A stretch of 64,000 nucleotides of DNA. Source: Paratinospora sagittata (Eukaryota > Streptophyta > Magnoliopsida > Ranunculales > Menispermaceae). The position numbers and the translations under genes were made by a program. The notes under the pieces were generated by a model. That model saw nothing but the letters and a program-made list of their open reading frames with translations. It searched no databases and was not told the origin of the DNA. How positions within the stretch are numbered: position 1 is the stretch's first letter; each line of letters starts with the position of its first letter. The stretch is from assembly GCA_035771175.1 (NCBI GenBank), contig CM069590.1, positions 33,184,821 through 33,248,820 on the forward strand. The letters run 5' to 3'. Below are positions 11,436 through 22,229 of this stretch, piece after piece.

Positions 11436-12907
11436 GTTTTAGGCATTTTTAATAGTTAATTTGACTATCTCTGTAGACACGATAACCAACTCACCATGGG
11501 TATCATAACTTGATATTTGTACGCTTGTGAATTTAAAATATTGCATCATCTTGTCGAATGCACATCTTTGTGATCCTAACATTATGTCAAATATATTTTG
11601 ACCGTTTGTAAATTTAATCAATGTGCAGTTCAGGTCTTCCTTTTCCTTTCTAAGAGTTTCAGTTTCATTTTTTAGCTTCTTAATAACTTTCTTAAGTTGT
11701 TCATTACCTAGAGACAGTCCGTCTAGCTCTTCTTGTTGGAATTCAATTTCCTCAAGAGCTTCTTCCAGACTATGCTTAAGTTTTTCATTCTTCCTAATCT
11801 CTTTACTAAGTTTTGACTTAAGCTCCTGAAAATGAATGTTGAACTCATAAAGTTCGTTAGTAGGGTAAGTTTTTACCTCTGTGCTTGCCATTAAGCATAA
11901 TGCAACAGTGTGATCTAAATCCACTTCTTCTTCGCTCGAGCTTGAATCATCCCATGTGGCTTTGAGAGCTTTCTTGTCTTTTCTGTAAGAGCTGGTGTTC
12001 TTTTAATATTTTGTGGGACATTTACTCTTTATATGACCTAGTTTGTTACAACTGTAACATATTAACTCTACAGGTTTAGACTCGGGTTTCTTTCCTTTGT
12101 GAAACCTTGAGTAAGAGTTATTCTTACTCTTTCTCCTAAGTAATTTGCTGAACTTTCTAGACAACATAGCCATGTCATCTTCTGAGACTGAATCATTTCC
12201 ATAATCAGTTTCAAGATTGAGGGCAATAGATTTTTTTTTCCTCAACTTTGACCGGGCTCATCTTATCTTTTAACTTCATTTCATGAACCATCAATGAACT
12301 GCATAGTTCATCAAAAGTATATTCAGCTAGATTCTTGGCTTCTTCAATGGTTGTGGCCTTGAGTTCCCATGCTCTGGATAGGCCTCTTAGAAACTTTCTA
12401 ACAATTTCTTCTTGGCCATAGAGTTTTCCTAGGTTCTTCATCTCATTGATGTTTGCTATTAACCGAGCAATAGCCTCAGCTATCGAATAAGTTTCCTTCA
12501 TCCTATACGTCTCATATTTTTTAACTAACAGTTGGAGCTTTGCCTTTTAAACTTGCAAAGTTCCTTCGTGGGTGACCTCTAACTTATTCAAGATTTCTTT
12601 AGCGGTTTCACATGCACTAACTCTATTGAACTCTTCGACGGATAAACTGTAAAACAAAATGTTTACAGCTTGGTTATTCAATAGTTCTCTTTTCTTTTCT
12701 TTACAGCTTGGTAACAATGCCAACAATTTTAGTAGGCGTTGGACAGCCGTATGTCACAACATCCCACATCTCTAAATTTTGGGCTTTAAAGTAGTACCTA
12801 ATCTTAGTTTTTCAGTGTGAATAGTTTTCTCCTCTGAACAGTGGTGGTCGGTTGGTGGAGTTTCCTTCACCTGAGATATAAGTACTTCTTTTGTTTTGTC
12901 CTACCAT
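11436..12907 (-). pseudogene. Copia-1 gag (capsid, nucleocapsid, coiled coil)
   Basis: The start is the ATG at 12905-12907, about 40 bases past the primer site. The N-terminus (MVGQNKRSTYISGEG...) leads to PPLFRGENYSH followed by a stop where the family has Trp, consistent with TGG to TGA decay. Pieces then follow in several frames: 12211-12501 is the UBN2-type capsid part (IVRKFLRGLSRAWELKATTI); 12003-12245 ends in the CCHC zinc knuckle CYSCNKLGHIKSKC; 11439-11924 is a long Glu/Lys coiled coil, typical of Sirevirus gag. A shift sits in the A/T run near 12235. Gag forms the virus-like particle. Confidence 0.88.
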
Positions 12908-12946
12908 ACTCAATCAAAGATGGTTAGATACTTTGACAGTTAACCT

Positions 12947-12958
12947 GCTCTGACACCA
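12947..12958 (-). promoter_or_regulatory. Primer-binding site of copia-1
   Basis: The minus strand reads TGGTGTCAGAGC two bases inside the 5' LTR end. It differs at one position from the initiator Met-tRNA complement TGGTATCAGAGC. Confidence 0.88.
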
Positions 12959-13628
12959 ATTGTTGGCCCAGATATGTCCAAGAGGGGGGTGAATTAGAAA
13001 CTTGACAGATTTTAACCTTTCTTAAAAATGTGCGAAATAATGAAAATAGATTAAACAAAGTATAGCAATCAAATACAACAAATATAAATGAGACAATGCA
13101 AGCAAGATTTATAGTGGTTCGACCGCACCTACATCTACTACCTAACCTCCTCAGTTAGGATTTGTTCAAACTCAACTATGGACCTTTTCACGGGGTGAAG
13201 ATCAAACCGATAAACTTTCTCAACTTACGGGTGTGAGAGAACCGTTTCTCTACTTACAGGTGAGAGATAACCTATTCTCAACTTACGGGTGTGAGAAGAC
13301 CGGTTACAACTTTGAGAAACATTTGTTCTAACTCAGTGACTTGCCAGTCACCACAAACTGAATACAAGATGAGATATGATTTTCTTTACTCAGAATCAAA
13401 GTGATACTTATAAAGCTATGGATTGAACCTTCTGTAGTCACAGATTCAGCAAAATATGTGTGATGAAGTTTATGCTGAAAACAGGTTCAAAGAGCTTTTG
13501 TCTTCTCTAATGGGTTTTCGAAATAATGATGATGAAGATCAATCAACCCAGAAGACTTTAAGTTTTTCTTTCAAAAGATCGAAAGATCAAGCACAAGTGA
13601 AAAAAGACTAACCTTCAAACAGTGTTTA

Positions 13629-16351
13629 TGTAGCACCCTTACCTTTAGATGACGTCATTTTGACCCATAGTTTACTCGTATATATATTTGTATACGTATA
13701 CGTATGCATATTTGTATACGTATATGTATGCATATTTGAAGCTCGAAGTGCGTAGGTTCGAGTGTCTTTGCATGATTTTATGTCATAGAGAGTGCGCATG
13801 AAGTTTCAAAACCATCGGAGACCCGTTCGACGTCGAAACATGTCGAAAATGGTGTTTTGGATCCAGTGGAGCTCGCTCCATGGAGGAAGAAATTTTTGTC
13901 ACCGATTACATCAATGACTTCATCTCCTAGATCCGTGCTCCGATTGAGCTGAATTTTGCTTGGCTTATTCTTCTCTGATATATCTTCATTATGCACGGTG
14001 AAGATCTTGATCGGAGTTATCTACTATGAGTTATAAGACTCCAAATATTGTTTTATGGATTTGTGGATTTTCTTGCACAGTTTTGATCAAACGGATGGTT
14101 CTCACAACCCACCGTTGGATTGAGCCGAAATTTTACCAGAATGTTTGTAACTGACTCATACAAATTGTGACGGCTAAGATGTTATGTTGGACAGTAATTT
14201 GCAAGAAATGAATCATCTAATGGCAAGTAATTGCAGCAGGAAAGTCTGTTTTTTGGCAGATTTTTCAAACTTTTATGTGTGGGACCAAAAATGCAACAAA
14301 ACCTCTATATAAGCCATATGAATGTGGTTTTCTTCATTTTTTCACTTTCAAGAAGGCTAGAGATATTGGGAAGGAGATAAAGAAGGAGAGAGGAGAAAAA
14401 GGGGTGAAGTTGTAGTCTTTTTGGTGATTTTTGCCCAAAAACACCCAAGGTAATCATTTCTTCCCCATTCTTTCTCATTTTTCTTCCTTCTATTACTTTA
14501 CTTCATGCATGCAAACTGATTTTTGACCTAGGGTTTCCATGAATCCCAAAATTTTAGGGTCCTTGACCTAGGGTTTGCATGTATGGACCATTGTATGCTT
14601 GTTTTTCATGTTAATGACCTTCCCTAACCTCAATCAACACCTAAGGGGTATTTTCCATCTACAAATCCTGAAATTTAAGGGAGTGGTGGAAAACTAATCT
14701 TGGACTTGGGCTTTAATTTTGAGATATGTTAATCTAGATGGTATGGGGAGTCCATAAATTGAAAAATCCCCAATTTTCTAATAAGGAATTGGTGGGGTTT
14801 ACTAGATTTAACCTAAACTAGAATTTTAGACCTAGGGTTTACTAAATTGCATGTGAATTATGATGAATGCATGGGTAATTGTGGATGTATGGCACTTCAA
14901 ATTATTGATTTTGTTTAGTGGAAACCCTAGTGTAGAGATATTTTGACCTAGGCTATGTAAGTTGGCAAATCCCATGTGATTTGGGGATTTGCATGTGATT
15001 TGGGGATTTTGCCCAAATTGGGGATTTTGACTTAGACTTAGTCAATTAATGAAATTGACTTGATAAATAGTCTAATTGACCCTAATTGTGACTGAATGTC
15101 ATGTATTCTAGTGGTTGGATCATAGGGATCAACCTATTACATTCAATTGGGCTAATTTTGGGTTAAATTGATATTAAATAGTAAATTTGAGCAATATGGA
15201 AATTGGCTCATGGGTTGACTATTGTAGAATCTAATTGGCTTTTGATTTGGGTTTGAACATGGGTTTTTCGCACACTTTATGGCTGATTTCATTTTGTGTA
15301 AACCATGTTATTTTTAGGATTTTGTGATTGATTTAAGAAACCTATATAGTCAATTGGAGACTTTAGTGCCTTGGGGTGAATTGTGGTTATTGGAATTGGA
15401 ATTGCAAGTATGAGTGTTCTTTACTTTTGGATTTCTTTATATGTGGCATTCTATTACTTAAACTGATTTGAATTGATATATATAAGTGTTATGCATAGTT
15501 TAATATTCCATGAAATATATTTGAACATAGTCAGTTGGGATGGCAACTTGGGTTGAAGTTCCTAGTTGGGGTTTCCTTTTCGGGAATTCTCGTAAGTCTA
15601 GCGGCGATCCCAGTTGCGTACCTTGCAGATGATTTTATGGCTTGTGTATAGGTAGGTTAGCTTAGGCTAATCCTACGTGTTGAACGACCCTAGAAATCCT
15701 ATTAGATTGTGTGTCGGATTGGGCTCTGTGTGTCGCGCACCAGGCTTTTGACCCCCTTTGTTCAGGAGGTGTTAGGATTGCATGTGCATGATTACAAATG
15801 ATATACATTGTCTTATTCATGACATGATGCATTATGTTAGCATGTATGTAATCTTATTTCATCACCATGATACTTCAAATATTTTTATGATCTTACCATA
15901 TTTTTATAAATGCACGTATATTGCTACTTGTAAATGTAACTCACTGAGCTTGTTGTAGCTCACACCTCATCCTTTTTTTTCAGGATCTGATAGGAAGGGT
16001 AAAGGGAAGGCTAGACTGCGGAGCATCCTTTGGGTTTTGTTGACGTAGGTGTTGTACATTTTCTTTTGTATTTTGATAATATGTACATGATAACACCTAG
16101 TATATGTATATTTAACACATAGTTGGGATGTGTTGGGTTTTGTATATCTTGTGGACTTAAGAAATTTTATTTTTGGTAAATTGGAGATGTATTATGTTTA
16201 TTTCATCGTTGATTATATTTAGATGGATGCTTAATAAGATTGTGTTTCATTTTGGGATTCGTGTTGTATTAGGCTGACGGGACACCGGGTGTATCGATGG
16301 AGGGTATACGTTCTGTGCCGGTCATGATGTCACGTATAGTGGGTCGTGACA
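13629..16351 (+). mobile_element. Family A gypsy solo LTR nested in copia-1 5' LTR
   Basis: The 2723-bp segment starts TGTAGCACCC and ends GGGTCGTGACA. It is flanked on both sides by GTTTA (13624-13628 and 16352-16356), and the copia LTR reads straight across if it is removed. It matches the LTRs of A-III (34566-37568 and 45370-47551) in reverse orientation. No primer site or pol is attached, so it is a solo LTR. It is an almost complete reference copy of this LTR in the window. An AT-rich palindromic GTATACGTATAC tract lies near 13694. Confidence 0.92.
14306..14313 (+). promoter_or_regulatory. TATA box of family A LTR
   Basis: TATATAAG sits about 680 bases into the LTR and about 130 bases before the purine-rich leader (AAGGAGAGAGGAG). 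The A-III LTRs have a TATTTAAG (minus strand) at the equivalent place near 36921. This suits a pol II promoter at the U3/R boundary. Confidence 0.5.
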
Positions 16352-16759
16352 GTTTAGCACAAACGAAAACTGTTAATACGTTTTGAATGAATATCAGTTT
16401 CATATTTCATTAGTGGTTTTTATGCTCTAAGGCAGCACATATATATAGGAATAACAAAGACGCAATGGGCTTGGTAATTTTGGTTCTTTAAGTTATTTCA
16501 AATATAACGTTAACATTTTTTCCTGAAATGGATCGATTCAACTTAATGCATATTACAACTATAACACCTGAATCATCTGATCCTTTCACGAAAGAGGAAT
16601 GTTCTGACAAAGTTTTTAGAACATTTAAAAAGTTCTGAAAAAGTTGTTGTACGATTCTGAAAAGTTCTGAAAAGTATTCGTACGTTTTTGAAAAGGTTAA
16701 CAGAAATAGTAGTAATGTCAGAACAACAAAAATATATTTTCTGTCGTTTTGTTCCTTTG

Positions 16760-17290
16760 AGAGCGCTCATAGAACATCAGCATCCTACTGAACAATGAAG
16801 TGAGAGCGCTACTGAATAGTAAGCGTCCTCACTTACTTTGGCAATTAAACGACTTAATTAATGAGGGCCCTACTTCGCTGTGAGCGTCCTGCTTTGTTTT
16901 AAAACTTTTGACACACGAGGGTGCTACTCAAGAGTAAGCATCCTGAACTATTAAAAATATTTTTAAAATAATGTTAAGTGCGATGACGGACGGTAAGCGT
17001 CCTGAAAGTTATTTAAGTTGATTCTAAATATGAGGGCACTCCTACACAAGTAGCATCCTGATAATTTATTCAGCGTCCTTAAAGATAAAAATCACTTGAA
17101 GACAAAAAGATCATTCAGCGAGTTGAAACTAAGTTAGCATCCTGACATTCTCAAAGGTTGATAAGTCGCTATTACCAAGTGAGCATCCTGATTAATCAAA
17201 TCAATTCAACCTTGAGTGTCCTATCATTTTATCAGCGTCCTGACTCATCAAGTCCAGGAGGGCGCTGCTAAAACATTAGCGCCCTGAAAG
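16760..17290. repeat. Array of short hairpin modules in copia LTR (copy 3)
   Basis: It has the same order of modules as 5530-6090, near 16760, 16800, 16860, 16917, 16980, 17031, 17080, 17135, 17170, 17215 and 17260. Several modules have drifted (AGCATCCTGA for AGCGTCCTGA), a C-to-T change. The partner array keeps more of the CG forms. Confidence 0.8.
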
Positions 17291-17444
17291 ACTTTTATAA
17301 AAGTTGTTTCTAATTTCTTGATTAAAGCTTGATAAAACATAATGTAACCGGATTAAATCGAATATGCAACCGATTGATTAAAACATGCAAGCATGCATAT
17401 TGCTGAATCACATGACATAGAAGGTCCTACAACCTATCATAATC

Positions 17445-17637
17445 CAAAACCATGACTAACACATCTAAATACCTAAAAATAAAACAAATCAAATAAAAAA
17501 CACACTCAAACATATAATGAATCAAATTATAACTTATTGAACAAAAATAATGCATTAAAACTAACATAAACACATGACAATAATGTATGAAATGTCCTAA
17601 AACATGCCACAAATCCTATCTAAATATGTAACTATCA
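17445..17637 (-). mobile_element. 5' terminal piece of a family D LTR (inverted)
   Basis: On the minus strand this begins TGATAGTTACATATTTAG at 17637 and resembles the first 190 bases of family D LTRs. It is flanked at 17638-17642 by GACAT (ATGTC on its own strand). The matching LTR end, ...GCACGCAACA, lies at 23289 on the plus strand and is followed by ATGTC. The two pieces are therefore the two ends of one LTR insertion, now separated and in opposite orientation. Confidence 0.65.
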
Positions 17638-18470
17638 GACATGTGGGCTCTTGAGCACGATAAAGTTAAGCTTGCCAGGTTCAAGCTGATCAACAAGGAA
17701 AACAAATGGTGGGAAAGAATGGAGCGTACAGAGGGTGATATCCGGACTTGGACTTGATTCAAGGAGTTTTTCTTTGAAGAGTTCTATCCACGAGCCGAGA
17801 AGGATTAGCGTCGGATCCAGTTTTTGCACTTGACCCAAAGTAGCATGTCCGTCAGAGAGTATGAGCAAGAGTTCAAATGGTTGGCTCTCTTTGCTCCAGA
17901 GATGGTGTCTATGTATGAGCTGAGGATGCAGAGGATACAGGATGGTTTTCATGATCGTATTCGTCAGGGTTTGGCACTAGCTGGTGTGTAGACATATGTT
18001 CATGAGATGAGGTAGGCCGCAGATTTTGAGACTGTTGAAGCTAAGCCGCAATCCAGGCACCTACAACTCCTTCAGATTAGACATAGCAGTCAGGGTCAGA
18101 GGTTCACTTCTGTGGTAGGAAGAACCGGCGTAACAAGAGGCAGAGTTTTAGTGACAGTGGATATGAGGCATTTGTAGCCTCTGCTCTAGTGGCAGTAACA
18201 CCACCACTTGTAGGCCAGAGTGTTCAGATTTTGGGCCGACCCCAGCAGCAGAGTACTGCGAGGTATGGTGGACAGCAGATAGCCGGGACAGAGTCACAAG
18301 TTGTATCATCGGCACCTAGAGCGCCGAGACCACTAGTTTGTTATGAATGCATGGTTCAGGGGCATAAGAGGTTTCAGTGTCCTCGGAGGACATCAATGGC
18401 CCAGAATAGTTCTATGCCAGTTGTTACCAGAGAGCAGGCCAGAGCAGTGACATAGGTAGATCCTAAGTCC
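17638..18470 (+). pseudogene. Family A-II gypsy gag, C-terminal half
   Basis: The segment continues a gypsy gag whose N-terminal half is at 23290-23647 on the other strand. Translation gives MWALEHDKVKLARFKLINKENKWW-type retrotransposon gag sequence, matching A-III gag (44625-45170). It goes on to the nucleocapsid in 18189-18455 with the zinc knuckle CYECMVQGHKRFQC. Several in-frame TAG stops occur (for example near 17756 and 17807), some at former Trp/Gln codons. Gag would package the genomic RNA. Confidence 0.85.
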
Positions 18471-19049
18471 AGCAAATTGTTGATTAAAGGTAGGATCAAC
18501 ATTTGTGATACCATGATGTATTTTTTGATTGATGGTGGCTCTACTTTGTCACTTATTTCTGGTTGTATGGTAGATAGATTGAGATTATCGCCTATCAGAA
18601 TTGGTATTCCCTTGAGTTTAAGTACAGCAGCCGGAAAGAAGATTTACCCTAACATGGTATGTGTGGGATACATATTTAAATGCGAGGACCGTGTGATGAC
18701 TGTTGACTTTAAAGTCTTAGAGTTCCTTGAGTTCGATGCCATTTTGGGAATGGATTGGCTGGCAGCGTATTACGCTCATCTTGATTTTTTCTGCAAGAGG
18801 GTTGTCTTTCAGATACTCGAAATACCAGTATTTGTTTATCGAGACACGACTGCATCTAGACCACCTACCCAGGGTAGATTGGCCACAAATGATGAAGTTG
18901 AGGTGATGGCCAGTATGAGGTTAGTGGATAATGTGGAGCAGAGCGTTCAGCTAGCAGACATCCCTGTGGTCTGTGAATACCCAAAGGCCTTTCCTAATGA
19001 GTTACTGGGGTTACCACCTAAAAGAGAAGTAGATTTTGTCATTTAGCTA
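18471..19049 (+). pseudogene. Family A-II aspartic protease
   Basis: The open stretch 18477-19046 holds the pepsin-like retroviral protease fold: YFLIDGGSTLSLISG at the active site, then FDAILGMDWLAAYYAHLDF, the second conserved protease block. The residue after the catalytic Asp is Gly where family proteases usually have Thr, Ser or Pro, so activity is doubtful. It runs on to LPPKREVDFVI before a TAG that separates it from RT. The A-III copy is 43510-43956. Confidence 0.85.
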
Positions 19050-19790
19050 ATGCTCGGGACAAAACCCATTTCTATTCCACCTTATCGAACGGCACCAAAA
19101 GAGTTGAATGAACTCAGAGTTCAGTTAGATGAGTTGATGAGTTTGAGTTTCATTACCCTTAGTATGTCACCTTGGGGAGCACCTGTGTTGTTTGTTAAGA
19201 AGAAGGACAGGAGTCTCAGATTATGCATAGACTACTGTCAGCTGAACAAGGAGACTGTGAAGAACAAGTACCCTCTCCCACGCAATGATGACTTGTTTGA
19301 CCAACTGTATGAGGCCAAGTTCTTTTCGAAGATAGACTTGAGGTCTGGGTGCTATCAGTTGAGGATTAAGGATGAGGATGTAATGAAGACTGCTTTTCGG
19401 ATGAGATATGAACATTATGAGTTCTTAGTAATGCTCTTCGGGTTGACTAATGCACCGGCCATGTTGATGGACCTGATGCAGAGAGTATTCAAACTGTATC
19501 TCGACCAATTTATCATAATCTTCATTGATGATATCCTAGTATACTCTAAGACTAGGGAGGATCATGAGCAACACCTCAGAGTTACACTTCAAACATTGTT
19601 GGAGCGTAAGCAGTATGCCAAGCTCAGCAAGTGTGATTTTTGGATGACCGAGGTGAAATTCTTGGGTCATGTGGTTAGTACAGAAGGTATCTCAGTTGAT
19701 TCTGCTAAGGTTGAGCCAATCATCAGTTGGCCAAGACCTACCATAGTGACAGAGATTCGTAGTTTCCTGGGTTTACCTGGTTATTAAAGG
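19050..19790 (+). pseudogene. Family A-II gypsy reverse transcriptase
   Basis: A 245-residue open stretch carries the Ty3/gypsy RT blocks in order: [67 protein letters not shown], the catalytic [11 protein letters not shown], and [11 protein letters not shown]. All key Asp residues are kept; some core Tyr and Arg residues have changed (DYCQLN for DYRQLN). It ends at a TAA after RSFLGLPGY where the family reads on into RNase H. Confidence 0.93.
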
Positions 19791-20513
19791 AAGTTCATGA
19801 AAAACTTTTCTGCGATAGTTGCACCGTTGACTAAGCTGACTTAGAAGAACGTAGCCTTCATATGGATGGATGCCTATGAGAAAGCTTTCAGTGAGTTGAA
19901 AAAGAAGCTGACTACTGCTCCAGTGTTGATTCTTCCAGAGCTTGGAAAAGAGCTGGTGATTTATGCATCACGCTTAGGTCTGGGATGCGTGTTGATGCAA
20001 GAGGGTACAGTGGTAGCTTACACATCTAGGCAGCTAAAGGTGCATGAGCATCATTACCTATGCGTGATTTGTTGCTAGCAGCTACAGTGTTTGCATTGAA
20101 GCTGAGGAGGCACTATCTTTATGGCGAGGGGTTCACTTTGTATTCGGATCATAAGATTTTGAAGTATCTCTTTGATCAGAAGGAATTAAATATGTGGCAG
20201 AAGAGGTGGCTTGAGTTGCTTAAGGATTATGATTTCTCTTTGGAGTATCATCTTGGGAAAGCCAATATTGTAGTTGATGCATTGAGCCAGAAGGGAGCAG
20301 AGACTAGAATGGTTTCTTTCTAGATGGCCTAGCAATGGCATTTACTTGAGAGAGTGACGATGATGAGTATACTCTCGGATACACCACGTACTGAGATATG
20401 TGCTCAGATGCACGTGCAGCTTGCTGATGCCCATGTTTAGAGGGTTAAAGATTTACAGGAACAGGATCCCGATTCTGATATGTACCGTAGATATGCAGAC
20501 AGTAGTAATAAGT
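19791..20513 (+). pseudogene. Family A-II RNase H and start of integrase
   Basis: 19866-20078 gives [13 protein letters not shown] and [15 protein letters not shown]. Compared with A-III ([12 protein letters not shown]), the catalytic TDA residues have been lost by a small in-frame deletion. A frameshift near 20070 leads to 20060-20323, with FALKLRRHYLYG, YSDHKILKYLF and SLEYHLGKANIVVDALS. A TAG follows, and integrase N-terminal sequence runs only to about 20513, where the family D LTR begins. RNase H is dead here. Confidence 0.87.
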
Positions 20514-21951
20514 AGGAATTTAGTATATGTTTTAAAGCATGTTTTAGGTTTGTTTTATGGTATTTAGTTCATATATTAGGTTAGTTTATCATAAAATTGG
20601 TTATTTGATAGTTTTGTCAAGTTTTAGTGTGTTTGTAGTATTTCGGTTTGAGTTTTTATAGGTTGGTTCATGAGATTATTAAAGCATGATTCTCACATGA
20701 TTTGGGTTGTTTTGAAGGTGTTTTGATGGACCTAAAGTTGACTTGGAAGTTGGAAGCAAGATACATGTGCAAATCAAGACAAAAAGGCATGGAAAATTGG
20801 CCAAGTCCACAAGCAGGAGGAAAAACAAGGTGCAAAAATCCAATGTGTGGGCGTTGCGCCATCCACAGTCGGCGCCGCAAAGCCGAGGTGGTGTAGGGGT
20901 GCTAGAATGGACCAGGGTGTGGGTGGCGCGGCGCCGAGCCTCGACTGTTTTTAGAAACTTTCCAGTTTTGCGTATTTCGGCCGTAACTTCCTCAATTCAA
21001 CTCCGAATTGAACGTGGTTTGTTGCTATTGACTCGTGATTAAAAATAGAATGTAATGAAGAGGAAAAGGGGGCGAAAATCAGAGGAAAAAATATTGTGAA
21101 GAGCAAGGAAGACAGCTAGGGTTTCAAGCAGAGAAGAGCAAGATTGAAGATCATTGAAGAATCTCCAACACTTTTCCTTCCTTCTACTTGGTTTTTCTTG
21201 TTTTAGATTCATGTTCATCATATCATTTCATGGTTTCATATCTTTATTCATGAACTAAATCCTCTATTTAGAGGTGTAGATCAATTCAAACTTGATACTA
21301 TGCTTTTGGCTTTATTGTTTTGATTATTGTCAATAAAGTGTCCAGTTTATTTATGTTTTTCTGGGTGTAATGCTTTTAATCCCTTGGCTAAGGATTGGAT
21401 GATTCTAGACTTGAACTAGGTGCCCGAGAGGGGGTATTTTGGGTTGGAACAAGGAAGATATAACCTGGGTGATCATGAGACCAAGAGGAGATCAAAATAT
21501 ACCTTGAAGTCATTGAAGAGAACCATAGATCTTAATGAGTTGTTAAGGTTTTGGGTTTTCATCGAAAGAGTTAAACCTAGGATTCTAATAGTATGTTCTA
21601 ATTGGTGCTCAAGAGAAGGAGTTAGTAACGTTAGGGTTTTCGACTTATAAACAAGGAAATTAAGTTGATGATAATCCCATATTCATGCATAGTTGAGAGG
21701 GCGGTGAGATTGAACCTCTAGACGTTTCTTCTATTGATTTCTCTAATTTACATTGCACTGCTTTAGTTTACTTTCTAGTTATTTAATTGTTTATTTATTT
21801 CACTTAATCACTCAAATTTGATTTTCTAAATAAAGTTAGGGTTAGCGAAAGGATATTTAGTGTGAGTGTCAAACCTAGAGGATGACAACCTGATATCTCA
21901 TCAGTTTTGAATTATAACTTGACACCGTACGCTTGTAGTTTGCACGTAAGA
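20514..21951 (+). mobile_element. Family D (Athila-like) 5' LTR
   Basis: It starts TAATAAGTAGGAATTTAG (TG changed to TA) right after the broken gypsy pol and ends near 21951 after TTGACACCGTACGCTTG. It contains the GC-rich GCGTTGCGCC...GGCGCCGC block near 20855-20880. It is followed at the right distance by an Asp-tRNA type primer site, so it is a 5' LTR and not a solo one. Length is about 1.44 kb. Confidence 0.8.
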
Positions 21952-21957
21952 AGTTTT

Positions 21958-21975
21958 TGGCACCGTTGTCGGGGA
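21958..21975 (+). promoter_or_regulatory. Primer-binding site, Athila-like (Asp-tRNA type)
   Basis: TGGCACCGTTGTCGGGGA lies six bases after the LTR end. It is close to the TGGCGCCGTTGCCGGGG site usual in plant Athila and Tat elements. Confidence 0.9.
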
Positions 21976-22229
21976 CATGTTGGGTGATTTCTACTATCAA
22001 GTAGAGGACGAGTCTTCCTTGGAGGACATGTTGAGCTCATTCATGATGAAGATAAGGGCTTCACTCAGAACCTTGAAGTGCAAATGGGGCAACTAGTTCA
22101 GACATAAATGCCCAACAACGTGGTTCATTGCCTAGTACTCCCGAGGTGAACCCGAACGAGCAATACAATGTCAACACATTAAGCGGTGAAGAAGAAGCAT
22201 GTTCTAGAAGTTTCCAAGGAGAAGCATGA
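21976..22229 (+). pseudogene. Athila-like gag remnant
   Basis: Between primer site and the next LTR only about 250 bases remain. Reading in two frames gives NLEVQMGQL followed by GSLPSTPEVNPNEQ, a block found in gag of plant Athila/Tat elements just before the nucleocapsid. Everything from the rest of gag to the end of pol is absent, so a large internal deletion joined this piece to LTR sequence at about 22230. Confidence 0.7.

Larger units (their letters stand above)
12961..17444 (-). mobile_element. Copia-1 5' LTR (minus strand), split and truncated
   Basis: This is the partner of the LTR at 2026-6460. It begins (as the minus-strand LTR end) with TGTTGGCCCAGATATG at 12961 next to the primer site. 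It is split by the solo LTR at 13629-16351 and resumes at 16357 with the same GCACAAACGAAAAC block seen at 5131. It runs through the hairpin array and stops near 17444, about 250 bases short of its outer end; the partner continues there to GGTTCAACA. The cut coincides with the junction of an inversion, so the loss is structural and not a natural LTR end. Confidence 0.85.

Noticed and set aside
13676..13740. GTATACGTATAC palindromes as a replication origin or regulatory island
   Set aside because: Shared by all family A LTRs near their start with varying length; reads as microsatellite-like drift.
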